DNA of 64,000 nt from Hemileia vastatrix (lineage: Eukaryota; Basidiomycota; Pucciniomycetes; Pucciniales; Zaghouaniaceae). Below the pieces are notes generated by a model, which saw only the letters and a list, made by a program, of their open reading frames with translations, did no database searches and was not told where the DNA came from. The stretch's first letter is position 1, and every line of letters begins with the position of its first letter. Below, piece after piece: positions 33,925 through 46,473 of the stretch. The translations under genes and the position numbers were made by a program. The stretch covers positions 21,541,001-21,605,000 of the forward strand of contig JASXTE010000016.1 in NCBI GenBank assembly GCA_030280995.1, read 5' to 3'.

Positions 33925-36860
33925 ATGGTGCAGATGGATAAAGCCCTCAAGGACTACATTGATCCAGTGGTGGCAGCAAATCTTCACTTCAAGAATATGT
34001 TGCCCGTGGAAATAATCAAGCTCAAAGAAGTGGAGCTTTTGGTCCTAGTCAGTCAGATTGGCCAGAAGAACACTTACATCAAAAAGCTACAAAAAAGAAT
34101 CTTGCTGGTAAAAGATCTCCTCAAAAAAGAGATGGAGATAGGAAAGCCTGAGATGGTAAAAGTTTCAAAGAGAAAACTAGAATGCTTGAGAAAAAAGCCA
34201 AAAAACTTCGACAAGGGCATCAATTAGCCACTTTTCTGGATGATATAGTGAGTATTTTTATAGATGAATTGTTAGACTTATCTGATATTGACATCTTGCT
34301 GCTTACCATCCTAGATAACAATGTATTGCCTCTATTTGTCACAAAGATCACGGAGGAGTTGACAATAACACGTAGTAGGAAATAAAATAGAAATCACATT
34401 TGTTTGACTAAACTATTACTCACCTTGATGAATTTCATGATTGTTAAAAAATCCTTGTTCAAAACCAACAAAGCAAGTCTTGAGTTCCAAAGTGAATTAC
34501 CTGTGAGAACTGAAAAATTAGTTCTTGACATTATAAAAACTAATATTGATGACTTAGCTGTGAGAAATAATAAACTAAGTGAGATAAACAAAACAATATT
34601 AGAGAATCATCAAAAATTAATAGCAAAAATTGATGACTTAAAAAACAAAAACACTACACTAGAAAATGAATTTAGTGAACATAAAAAAATACTTACAAGT
34701 TTACTCTGACGGTTTCACAGTTTTGATCTGCTAATCAGAACCATGATGAAAAAAATTGAACAAAATAGTTCAACAAAAGACAAATCAATTCTAGATCTAA
34801 AAAATGAGATGAGAACCCTAAAAAATCTCCTTGCAAAAGATAAGGAAACACTTACTTTGGATTTAAAAGCAAGCTATCACTTTGCTATGGTAAAAACCAA
34901 GTCAAAGTTTTCCTTACTGATATACAAAAAAATAATAAAGTTAGAAAAAAAACTGATGGCAGCTGAGAAAAAAGAAACACCTACTGGTCCAAAAAAACCC
35001 TTGGATAAAGTTCCATCCCAAGGTAAGACAAATAAAAAGTCAACAAGGGACTCTATGCACAAATAAGTGCCACAAAAATTGAATTACAAACCAGAAATGT
35101 TTGAAGAAAAAATATCAGAAAAGTCACCTAATAAAAAAAACAATACCAATGATACATTACCAGAGGATAAAAATGATCTTGAAAGTAAACCAGATGTTAA
35201 GTTGAACAAGTCAGAAGCAATGATCTGTGACTTGCAGGATTTTCTGAGAAAATTATGAGAAAGTGAGGATAAAGAAAATTCACCTAAGTATGAAGGAAAA
35301 GGTAAGGAAAATTACATCTCCCCTGACCCACCTATTCAGTCCACATCTAAGAAAAAATTAGATGGCAAAAATCTGGAAGATTCTAGTTATAGAACTAAGC
35401 ATCCTAGTAAGCAGCCATCAGAGGGTAAGTGGAAAAAAGACTTACCTCCACACCAGAGGTGAAGATCTAGCTCAGTATCTTCAGTAAGTGATAAGATTGA
35501 TACCTCATCTTTTAGCTCTATATCTAATAAAATTGATAATAAGAAAAGTAGAGCTAATGGATAAAATAAGACGCTCACAAAGAAAGAGACATTAAAATAA
35601 ATAAAGATTTTATTAATAAAAATATTAATAATTTAAATAAAAATATGCCAAAATTAGATGAATACCCCAGATTCTCTGGTGACAAAAATTCAGATTGGGT
35701 TAACTTCTACAATAGAATTGAAAGTATTAAATTAAGATATAGACTTATTGATGAAGAAATAACCTCAAAATTAATTACTATTTTTGAGGGGATAGCTTTT
35801 GACTGGTTCAGTGATATATGCCAATCACATCAACATGATGATTGGGATACATGTAAATCATTAATTTCAAAAAGATTTGGGGGACCAAAATGGCGCCAAA
35901 CTCAAATTAATGATTTGGATAAGTTACAATATAAATACACTGACAGTATACAACCAATAAACTTTCTACTGACTGTAAGTAATAAATTGAGAAATATTTA
36001 TCCCAATATGTCTTTTGAATATAAAAAAGAAAGGATCACCACACAATATGGGGGGCGGACTTGCTAGCAAGTCCGCAACCTTGGACCCAAACTCACCATA
36101 GATTGAACACACATTGAGCTATTGATAAAGGAACCATACAATCAGGGATGAACACCACTCAGCAGAACAGTTTTAGGTGGGTGTTCAAGTAGAGTTCAGT
36201 ATGGGTTCAGTATGAGTTCAGTCTGAGTTCCATCTGAGTTCCATCTGAGTTCAGGTTGAGGACTTGCTAGCAAGTCCACCCCCTATATTGCGTAGTGGAT
36301 AATATTTAAATTACCATTTAATGTTCAAGATACCATTAAAGCTAGATCATATGAAACAACTGATATAGCAGGTTTTATTGAAATATGTGATAAAGTAATA
36401 CAAAACCAAAGATATTAAAAAATATATATCTCACAGGATAGAAAACCTTTTAGTGAGAAACAAAATTTTTCTTACCCTGATAACAAAATAAGGGAAGAAA
36501 AAACACCTAAACCATCTGCCCCTCTACACGGTACGGCTAAACACAATCAGAGAAAAATAAATAAGTGAAACAAATGTGGTAAACTATGGGAGAGATGGCA
36601 TAAATGTGATACTTCAATCAATGTGATTGTAGAAGAATCTAATAACCCTTCATCTGAAGAAAGCAGTGATGATCCCTCAGAAATGTGCAGCTCTTTGCCG
36701 CAAGAAGACTCTGACATCAATATTCTTCAGTTTGTCAACACAATAATGGTCAATAAAATATCTCATGACATCTGTTTACCTTATAATACCAATAAAAAGG
36801 GTAATTTGGTGAATGTACAAGAGGCTGAATTTCTAGAGCCAATCCCTCAATAAGGGAAAA
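33880..36860 (+). pseudogene. Element II gag, decayed
   Basis: Remnants in several frames: MDKALKDYIDPVVAANLHFK near 33931, coiled-coil stretches at 34400-34710 and 34743-35066, capsid-like sequence from 35645 (MPKLDEYPRFSGDKNSDWV, parallel to WPKLDQYPTFDGDSSSDWQ in element III), and a zinc knuckle near 36570 (NKCGKLWERWHKC, with the first Cys replaced). Stops and frameshifts are numerous. The capsid region is split by the MITE at 36037-36297; the frame resumes directly on the other side (KERI before, IFKLPFNVQDTIK after, once the 3-bp duplication is counted once). Confidence 0.8.
36037..36297. mobile_element. CACTA-like MITE, 261 bp
   Basis: Ends CACCACACAATAT and, inverted, CACTACGCAATAT, each followed by a G-rich run and the 18-bp palindrome GGACTTGCTAGCAAGTCC. 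The 3-bp duplication is GAT (36034-36036 and 36298-36300). Beyond the palindromes the left side matches the inverted right end of the 4.4-kb element (CAACCTTGGACCCAAACTCA-like), and the right side matches its left end (GATGGAACTCAGACTGAA-like repeats). It is therefore an internally deleted relative of the element at 14577-18973 in opposite orientation. Confidence 0.9.
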
Positions 36861-36879
36861 TGCACGCAAACTTTAAACC

Positions 36880-39117
36880 ATTAGAAAATGGTAAGGATAT
36901 GTGTTCAAGACATAACTGCAGTCATTGATACTGGCTCTGGAGAATTTTTAGCCTCCTCAGCATTAATTGAAGGTATTAATGAACACTGGGAAAGAAAATT
37001 AATGCCCCAAGATTCCAATAAAACATGGAGTGGTTATGGTTCAATCCTTAATTGCGTGGGAATATACCCCACAGAAATTATTATAGCCCATAAAAAGGGA
37101 GCTATAAAATTAAAATTTGAGTTTGTCATCATGAAAAATGGAAACTTACCAAAAAATATTATATTGGTTAATGATATTCTATGCTTATATATGTTTAGAA
37201 TACACCCATCTGACAACTATATTGCTGTTGGAAATAATTTTAAAAGAAAATTTATGATAGGTGAAGTGACAGTAAATAGATAAAAAATTAATATATATTC
37301 TCTAAATAAAAATGTCATAAATTCAACAAATGAGGAATTCATGAAAGCTGTAAAAAATATATCAATTAATGAAGATATTAGCAATATTCAAAATAATGAA
37401 TTGTGAAAACTCATTATTAATGATAGAAAAATAATTGCTCTTTGTAAGCAACAATTATATGAAATTAAAGGTCATCAACTTGTCATAAAGTTAAAATGTA
37501 GTAATGATTAATTACCAAAGAGCTTAAAAAGAAAACCTTATTTCACTAGTCCTCAATGTCAAAAAGACATTGAGAAGAATATAAAATCCTTTTTAGAACT
37601 TAATGCTATAAAAAAGGTTGATAATACTCCCCAAGATGCAATTGTTTCACCAGTTCTGATTGTATATCAAGGAGAAAAAGCCAGGATGTGTGGTGACTTC
37701 AGAGCTTTAAATGCTGTAAGTGTAACTGATGAATATCCAATCCCCAGAATTAATAGTATTTTATCAAAGATTAAAGGAGCGGCATATATATCATCTTTGT
37801 ATTCCAATAAAGGCTATCATCCAATAAAAGTATTAGAGGATAGTCAAAAATATTTACACATAATAACTCATTGTGGGGTGTATAAGTATAAAAGAATGCC
37901 TTTTGGTCCTAAAGGTGCTCCATCCTGCTTTCAAAGATGCATGGATGAAACTTTCCACTCTCAATTAAGAGAAGGATGGATGACGGTTTACATGGATGAT
38001 ATAATTGTATTCTCAAAAGCTTGGGAAGATCATCTGCATCATTTATCAATTGTATTCTCTAAGCTTGACCAAATTAATCTAATAATTTCACCAAAAAAAG
38101 TGCAAGCTGGGATATACAACAATTAAAGTTTTATAACATATAGTTTCAGGCTTAATGATGTCTGTAGATTACAACAAGGTGACCTCAATACAAAACATTC
38201 CAGAACCTAATAATTTTAAACAATTACAAAGTTTTCTTGTAATGTGTGGCTACTACAGACAATACATTAAAAATTGTCAATCAATTGCCTTCCCTCTAAC
38301 TCAATTACTTAAAAAAGATACAGTCTTTGAGTTTACATATGCAAGGAGTAAAGCTTTTGATTAATTAAAATTTTTTCTAATGACTGTGCCAATATTGGGT
38401 CTCCCAGACTTTGAAAAACCACTTATATTGTAAACTGATGCAAGTTTTGTTGGTCTGGGAGCAGTGCTACAAAAAAAACAGATAATTGACAACAAAGAAA
38501 TTGAAGTTGCTATCTGTTTTATTTAAAGATGCCTAAGAGCTGTGGAATTAAGATATGGTGTCACCCAACTTGAATTCCTAGCAGTGGTATAGGCACTTGA
38601 TAAATTACATTTATACCTAGATCACTTGAATTTTGAAATAGTAACTGAATGAAGTGCTATTTAGAGTTTATTGAGTCTAAAGAGTCCTAGCAGACATATG
38701 TTCTGCTGGCAGCTTTCCATCCAGGAATATAAAGGTAGAATAAACATTATCCATAGAGCAGGTATAAAAAATCAAAATGTAGATGTATTATCCAGAACAC
38801 CTCCCCCTAATGATAGAGATAACCCTGCCAGAGTCCCAGATAATGATGAGACCTATGAAATATATGGTTTACATATAGTTGATCTTGACAATGATCTCTG
38901 TAAAGAATTAAGTGACTCCTATAATAAAGATAAAATTTTTAAAAAATTGGTAATAATTTTAAATACACCAGCTAATGAAAATAGTAAATTGATCAATTCA
39001 CTAAATGAACCACTTATAAAATTGTTTAAAACTGGTAAATTTATGATGGAATACAATCTATTATATTACCATAAAGGTCCATTTCACATGCTAGTGATCA
39101 ACCCTGAAATGAAATAA
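36880..39117 (+). pseudogene. Element II protease, RT and RNase H, decayed
   Basis: Protease remnant with AVIDTGSGEFLASSA (about 36915), RT with KARMCGDFRALN and VYMDDIIVFSK (37990-38015), the connection MCGYYRQYIKNCQSIAFPLT and RNase H around TDASFVGLGAVLQ (38435), preceded by a stop. It is related to but clearly distinct from elements I and III, with many in-frame stops (for example before TDAS and in the ALDKLH region). Confidence 0.88.
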
Positions 39118-39147
39118 ACCTTTCTGAAAATATGTAATGATGATGTT

Positions 39148-40198
39148 ATCTTGGTGTAGACAATCCTATAGTACTAGCTATAGGCCTTGAACAAGGAAGT
39201 TGGAGAAAACCCAGAGAAAAAATCCCCTGTCCCTTTAGAAAAATAAAGTGAGCTTTACCTGCTACAGTAAATTGGTTCCTGTTTGCTAAAGCCCCTTTTC
39301 CAACACACTTTATTGCCTGATCAGCCAAGAAAGTAGTCTCCAGACAGACTACCAAACCAAAGAACTGAAATTTAGACCAATGTCCACACCAGAGAAAGAA
39401 ATGATACTTGATGTAGGTTGCAAATCCACACCAGAGACAGCAATAATACTTGATATAGCTTGCAAGACTATACCACAGAAACCAGTTGCCAAGTTAAGTT
39501 AAATGAAGAACTCACCTTGAAACAAACACAGCCAATTGCAGTCAAAAACAGTGAAAACTGAGTTAGGAACAATGATATCACCTCCGGATGGTTGTATGAT
39601 AATTAAAGTTGCCCAAAACTGTCTTATTCAGTATGTACACACAGACCACCCTCTAAAAAATCCATGCACCAAAAAAAATTTGGCGCTTTTGGAAGCCAAA
39701 TTGAATAAAAACCCTCAATAAATACTTCACAGCCTTCTATAACCTAGGGGGCCAGACCACCCTGAAGCCAGAAAACCACCGAAAACCTCCAAAAATACCC
39801 AAAATACTTAGAAAAATCTACGACAACTACTAAAACCTTTAAAACACATAATTAGGCTATAACAACATAGTGACATGAAATGTAGAGAAAAATTAGCTCA
39901 TTCTAATGCTACTAAGCACTTAACCCTAAGACTTTAGTTTATCATGTAAAACACAAAAAACAAAATTAAACAGCTATCTTTTCAAATGAAAAATGAGAAA
40001 TTATCCCCTTAATACTTAAAATCTGAAAAATGTCATCAAGACATAAAATATAGAGAAACCCAGGGCTATTCAATGGTAGTACCCAAATCCATGCAGTCCC
40101 AATATTTGCTGAATGAATCCAAAAAAACACCCAATTATTGAACAATACCATTTAAGACATATAAAAAAAGCCAAATAGACCAACAAAGGGCTCCGCCA
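39148..40198. mobile_element. Unclassified 1.05-kb insertion in element II integrase
   Basis: The integrase finger of element II reads up to ICNDDV at about 39147 and resumes at FEDHIGTFQFEKTL at about 40203; the matching junction is uninterrupted in element III (HDDILAGHFDLEKTL). ATGTT occurs at both borders (39143-39147 and 40199-40203), a candidate 5-bp duplication. The insert contains two direct repeats of about 42-bp period near 39395-39470 (CCACACCAGAGA...TACTTGAT). I find no inverted ends or coding sequence, so its class is open. Confidence 0.5.
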
Positions 40199-41510
40199 AT
40201 GTTTGAAGACCACATTGGGACATTTCAGTTTGAAAAAACACTTGAAAAAATTAAAACTACTGTCTGGTGGCATAATTACCAACATGACACAGAACAGTAT
40301 GTTAAGACTTGTGATGTATTTCAAAAGGAAAATAAACAGACTGGAAAAAGATATGGATTACTACAGCATATTGAAATGCCAAAGAAACCATGGGATATGG
40401 TTAACATGGAATTTGTGACCGGTCTACCCCCAGTAGGTCAAATGAATTATAATTCTTGCCTAATAATTATAGACAGATTTTCAAAAAGAACTAAATTCAT
40501 TCCCTGTCACAAAAAAAAAGATGCTAAAGAAGTAGCAAAAATTTGGTGGAAAGAAATGCTCCCTGAATTTGGTATCCCAAAGGCAATGATCTCAGATAGA
40601 GATCCAAAATTTACATCTGAATTTTGGAAAAGTCTCATGAAAATTGTGAGTTATCAAATTGAATTGTCAACCACGCACCATCTGCAGACTGATGGACTTG
40701 CAGAAAGAATGATACAATCCTTAGAGGATTTGATAAGAAGATACTGTGCATTTGGTCTTTTATATGTGGATGAAAACAGATTTTATCATGATTGGGTTAA
40801 TTTTTTACCAGGTTTAGAATTTTCATATAATGCAACTAAACACTCAGAAACTGAGAAAATTCCATTTGTGGTAGAGAAAGGTCTAATACTGAATCAACCT
40901 AGGAATTTATTTAACTCTAAATAAGTTAATATGGATTTCCACCTTGGAGCCATTAGCTTTACAAAAATGCATTACATGGAAAGAGAAAATGCTCAAAAAT
41001 GCATTGAAAAATACTTCCAATATTAAAAGGAAAGGTGGGATAAATATCACAAAGTAAACAATATTAAGGTAGGAGATCAAGTCTTACTGTCCACAGTTCA
41101 TTTTAACAACCTCAATACCCATCAAAATTAAAAGATCCTTTTGTCGGACCATTTCTGGTATTGAGAAAAAAAATGAAAATGCTGTAGAGCTTGACCTTTA
41201 CAAACCATTTTCAAGGAAACACCAAGTATTCCCCATCTCATTGCTAAAAAAGTATGAGAATTCTGATCTTGAAATCTTCCCAGCCAGAGCTAAGAAGCAA
41301 ATAGCTTTCCCAGAAATGGTGGATGAGGAAGCAGTAATTGATAAGATAATCAATTAAAAGTTAATAAAACAAGGCAATAAAAAACTAGACATTACCTTGT
41401 ATATTATAAGAACATGACATTTGATTATGATAGATGGGTACCAGAATCAGAAATTAAAAATTCTGCTGTGTTACTCAGAAATTTCAGATTAGAGAAAAGA
41501 AATGATAAAT
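40199..41510 (+). pseudogene. Element II integrase and C-terminal tail, decayed
   Basis: Integrase finger with TCDVFQKENKQTGKR (second Cys changed), catalytic core marks MEFVTGLPP (expected Asp replaced by Glu), ISDRDPKFTSEFW and TDGLAERMIQ. After 40925 a degraded tail parallels the element III C-terminus (RWDKYHK-like, then a chromodomain-like WVPESEIKNSAVLLRNF region near 41435-41490) up to a stop at about 41510. Confidence 0.85.
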
Positions 41511-41544
41511 AAGCATTTTTTAAATTTTTTTTTCTCTGGGTGAG

Positions 41545-42492
41545 TATCAGCTAAAAGATTCAACTGGACTACCCACTGACAATATTATAAGTTATTATCA
41601 AAAATAAATTGATAAAAAAATAAAAGAAAATCTTGATATAGTATTTAAAATAATAAAAAATTATTATATAAAATGAAAATAATAAAAATAGTATAATTAT
41701 TTCTAAAAAAAAAGAGTTTGGGCAGAATCTTTTATGTCCAATTTAATTAACTCAAGACAAAAAATAGTTAATATAATTATATGTACAATATCCTTGGACA
41801 ACTTAACCCTATTGAGCGCCAAACCACACTGGATATCAATCTCTAGTCAATAACAGGGCACCCCAGGATTCAGGGAAATCTCACTTGAACCTCTTACTCC
41901 CATTCCTGGACTACCAATGAACCCTTCATGGCAATTTTACAGGACCTTTATAGATATATTTTATTAATTATCTAATAATTGTTAAAATAACTTTTTTGTC
42001 TCAGTTATATCCATTCCTTTTATCTTATATTCCTTTTATTTTATGTCCTTTTATTTCTTATTCCCTTTCAAACTACATCTATAAAAAATCTGTGATTGTT
42101 TATCAGTTAAATCAATATAAAACTATAGCTTAAAAATATTTAATACCTCATTGTTACTATAATTTTATGGCGCTTCTGAGTCTTTTTTTACAAAAATAAT
42201 TATCTAGAAAAATTTAAATACATCTCTTTTTCTTATCAGTCATTTATCTGAGGCTATTTTAACTTTATCTTATCTTAAATCTTGCTTTCTTATCATTTAT
42301 TACTGTTTCACTTTCATTTATCTCATTTTCTCTCTTTTATTAGTTCAGTGTGTGACTCAGGCTTGAGAAAAGTTGTAAGCACATGGTTTTGGAGACCAAA
42401 AGGACCTTTGACTCAAATCATTCTGAGTAAGACTGAGGAATATGCAGCTGCTATAGCCTGAAAAACTGTTGGTACACTGCATACAGGGGGGG
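41545..42492 (+). mobile_element. 3' LTR-like repeat of element II
   Basis: Starts TATCAGCTAAAAG after the pol tail and is homologous to 19212-20054 joined to 32366-32500. It ends in a G run directly against the TGTCATGCG terminus of the element IV LTR at 42493, while the 5' copy continues TCTGAAAGCC. Either element IV inserted here or the repeat is truncated at this point. Confidence 0.7.
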
Positions 42493-43302
42493 TGTCATGC
42501 GCCACGTGACACTTGAGGCAAAAGCAGCTCATTAAATCAATAATAATGAGGTCTAAATCCATGTTCAAAGCGCAGAAGCAATTCTACATAGCAACTGCAA
42601 CTTTCCTTTGTGTACTTACTATTCAACCGCCCTAATCTAAAACTTTAAATCTAAATTATTTAATCTCTCAATAGTGTGTTCAGTCTTTTTCTTTGATAGG
42701 CAACACACAGCCCAACAGCCAATGCAATATTGCACTAAAGATTTATTGTGTGTCTGTGGGTTATTAACAGGGGTAGTGAGCATGGATGGGATGGTTAGTG
42801 GAGGGTCAAGGGGTTAATAGATGTTAGTGAGGAGGGTCCAGATGTAACAGGTGTTTTTTCAGAGGTCTGTGGTGTGCGGAATGATGGATGGGCATGAGGT
42901 CAATGCAAGGAGGAGTAGTGGATATAAAAGAGATGGGAATTTGGTTTGAAATTCTTTAGAATTAAATTATAAAACGTATATATAGTTAATAGTGGTAAAG
43001 AATCAGGTTAAATCATTATTATTGTACATTTACTTATTTTTCTCAGTAATCATTTCTAAACTTAAATCTTTGATTATTGACTTTCCAACCCTTTGTGAGA
43101 TCCTAAGAATATTAAAATTACCTTTAAATTATATTAAGATTCTTATCAAACATATCTTGAAGAAGCAGTTTTTCCTTCAACTCATCTTTGAATCACTTTC
43201 TCAAGTATTTCCTCTGTACTTCAAAGAAGTCTCTAAAATCCTTCCTCCAATCTCACTTCCCCAGGAACACCCTCCACCTTGTGCGTAGGTTGTCTGGTGA
43301 AA
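42493..43302 (+). repeat. 5' LTR of element IV
   Basis: TGTCATGCGCCACGTGACAC at the start, ending GTCTGGTGAAA where the related LTRs end GGTGACA, so the last bases are mutated. TATAAAAG at 42923-42930. It is followed by a leader of about 75 nt and the gag start. Confidence 0.85.
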
Positions 43303-43379
43303 GTATAATTTAATTCTCCATAGTTCTCTTTCTTTTGCACTACTACGTCCTTTTTTAGGTGTTTTTAAATTCTTTAAAA

Positions 43380-43714
43380 ATGGCAAATGTTCAACACACT
43401 CCTCCTACGGGCGCTACTACTAGGGCTTGCGCCAGAGGCAGTCCAAAAGCCACACGGCCTGTTTCCCGCACTCACTCTCTGGAACCAAACAACATTAGGG
43501 AACGGGAACACTCAGTCCAATCTGTGGAAGACATCCCCCAGGCTTTTGATGATTCTAGCGATGAAGCAGAAGGAGAGGATACAATGCATGAGGCACTGTC
43601 TGCCCCTGCTACTCACCCTTCTGGTCAACCTTCTGAAACTGGACCATCTAATTCTTTAGAAGACTTCATGAGACTTTTCATGAAAACACCTTCAAATCCA
43701 ACTTCATCAGAGGG
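43380..43714 (+). pseudogene. Element IV gag, N-terminal part
   Basis: ATG at 43380-43382 opens a hydrophilic Gag N-terminus (MANVQHTPPTGATTR..., acidic DDSSDEAEGED) that reads without a stop to the solo LTR insertion at 43715. The rest of gag resumes at 44528. Confidence 0.8.
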
Positions 43715-44522
43715 TGTCACCGGACACCCTACGCACAAAATCGAGGGTGTTCCTGGAAGTGAGATGAGGAGAGTAGTTTAGAAACTTCTTCGAAGCAAAG
43801 AGGAAATGTTTGAGGAAGTGATTTGAAGATGACTCAAAGGAAGAGCTACTGCTTCAAGATATGTTCAATAAGAATTCTAATATAATTTAAAGGTAATATT
43901 AATATTCTTAAGATCTCACAAAGGGTTAGAAACTCAATAATCAAAGATTTAAGATTTAGAAATGATTACTGAGAAAATATGAAAGATACAATAATAATGA
44001 TTTAACCTGAAGCTTTACCACTATTGACTATATATAAGTTTTATAATTTAATTCTAAAGAATTATCAAACCAAAATCCAACCCTTTTTATATCCTTTACT
44101 CCTCCTCACATTGACCTCATACCCATCCATCATTCTGCACACCACAGACCTTCGAAAATACACCCGTTACACCTGGACCCTCCTCACTAACATCTGTTAA
44201 CCCTTTAATCCTCCACTAACCATCCCGTTCATGCTCACTACCCCTTTTAATAACCCACAGATACTAAATGAAACTTTTAGCAGACTATTACATTAACTAT
44301 TGCGCTGTGTGTCACTTATTGAGGAAAAGACTAAAACACACTATTGAGAGATTGACTAATTTAGATTTAAAGTTTAGACTAGCGCGGTTGAATAGTGAGT
44401 ACACAAAGGAAAGTTGCAGTTGATATGTAGAATTGCTTTCTGCGCTTCAAGTATGGATTTAGACCTCTGTATTATTGATTTAATGAGCTGCTTTTGCCTT
44501 GAGTGTCACATGGCGCGTGACA
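43715..44522 (-). mobile_element. Inverted solo LTR inserted in element IV gag
   Basis: 808 bp, in opposite orientation to the LTR at 42493 and from the same family. TGTCACCGG at the left and CGCGTGACA at the right are its two ends. The 5-bp duplication GAGGG is perfect (43710-43714 and 44523-44527). No internal sequence is present, so the body was lost by LTR-LTR recombination. Confidence 0.93.
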
Positions 44523-44527
44523 GAGGG

Positions 44528-46473
44528 ATAAAAGTTAAAAACTCCTTCAATGAAATCTCCTGAAAAATTTGATGGAGAACACCCAGACAGATCGCACCCC
44601 TTCTTGCAAACCTGAAAGCTCCTGTTCCATAACAACCAATCAAAGGTTGTTTATGCTTCTTCATTCTTAGCTGGAAAAGCAGACAGATTGTTCAAAACTT
44701 ATCTTCTCATGCTCTCTTTGACAGAAACCCACTTACTTATCAATAATTGTGAAAATTTCAAAGAGCAACTCTTTACGTTGTTCGGTGACCATAATGAAAC
44801 TGACAACGCGGAAATTGAACTTGATTTCCTCTGCATGAGTGATAATGGTAAAGCCTCTGAATATATCTCAAACTTCAGAGCGCTCCAAACTTGAGTAGGT
44901 TGGAATGATGCTGCCCTCAAGTATCATTTCAAAAAGGGACTTCCTTTGAGGATTCTGGATCAATTAAATATTCATGGTCAGAAGATGAATACCTTAATGG
45001 ATTTAATGGATTGAAACCTCAAACTCGATTGCATTTACCAAGGAAGACTACAACATTGTCAATATGCCAACAAATCTCAGGGCCTAAAATTTAAATCGGG
45101 ACTTTCTTCACACCCACGGCCAACTCAATCCTCCTCGACTCAATCCAAACCCAATAAGGGAAAGGACAAACCTTGACCAAAAGGCTTGACCCCAGGCAAT
45201 ATCAGTAAGGTATTGGACCCAAAAGGGGAACTTAAAGAAGCTGAGAGGAAGAGACAAGCAGATAATGGGCTATGTATGTATTGTGGGGGTAAGCACAAGC
45301 TAGAAGATTGTGTGAAGTTGAAGGAAAGAGAAGGCACTAGTTCAAGGTCAAAAAACTAGTAGATAGTTTACTTGTGTGCAAAGAAAACTATCTTATCTCT
45401 CCCAGTGCACAGAACCTCCATGTCTTAAGGACTGGAGTTTCCTTAAACCGCTTGAGATTCATTCTTCTTAAGGAGGATACCCCCTTCAGTTGTCTAATAG
45501 ACTCTAGAGCTTCAATTTCTTATGTCAGTTTATCTTTTGCCGAGAAGTTAAAGCTGAAATTCACAGATATCGACCGAACTCCAATTTATTTGGTCAAATC
45601 AGAGGAACCCAAATATTGGGTAAGTAAGAAAGTTTTATGGGTTTTCAACTTACCGCATTTCCCCCCCTTCGAGTTGGAATAATCAGTCTTGGGCGCCCCA
45701 GGAATGGACGATACCATTCTTGGCCATGACTTTTTAATGAATTGGAATCCTGAAATTGATTTCTCATGGGGATTGATCACCCCATGCGCTAAGTATATTT
45801 CTGATTCTTCAATGCAGGTCAATAGGGAGTTAAACAACCCACCTGAAAATATCCTGCTAGAGGACAAATCTCTGCCAGATGAGTTGCAAGCATCTGATCT
45901 TTCTCTAAATGAGAAATGGCTAACCTTCTAGCTCAGTCACTTCACTCGAAGAGGATTTAAATTGCCTCAAAGTAGTCAAATTATGATCTCTCAATTCTGG
46001 TCTTCCCTTGACAGATTCTCTCAAAGAAGATGAGGACAACCAAATCAACTCTCCTGGAAATCTATCACGATTTCCTTGATTTTTTCTCAATCCGCAAGGC
46101 CAATAAGTTACCACCTCATTGACCCTACAACCATAAAATAGAGTTAATAGTTCCAGTACCTCCAGAAGGTCCTGTCTATTCTTTGTCGAAGGACGAATCT
46201 TAAGTTTTTTGAGACTACATTGAAGAGAATGTAGCCAAAGGTTTCATCAGAGCCAGTAAATCTCCAACCAGCTTCCCTGTTCTTTTTGTAAAGAAAAAGG
46301 ATGGTAGCCTTAGGTTGTGTGTTGACTATAGAAAGCTTAACACAGTCACTAAGAAGAATGCATATCCTGTTCCCCCTATGTCATTGCTTCTTACCCTTTT
46401 CAATGGTGCTAATTTCTTTTCTAAAATTGATCTTAGAGGCGGTTATAATCTTATTTGCATTGCAGAAGGTCAT
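44528..46473 (+). pseudogene. Element IV gag (rest), protease and N-terminal RT
   Basis: Gag capsid-like helices (AGKADRLFKTYLLMLSLTET at about 44670), a zinc knuckle CMYCGGKHKLEDC near 45270, a protease with LIDSRAS where DSGAS is expected, and ILGHDFLMNWNPEIDF. The RT starts near 46140 ([42 protein letters not shown]) and is cut by element III at 46474. Stops occur in gag, after the protease and in the RT. Typical chromovirus order. Confidence 0.85.

Noticed and set aside
44699..45867. Minus-strand frames over element IV gag and protease
   Set aside because: Shadows of the plus-strand gag/protease, which has the zinc knuckle and protease motifs.
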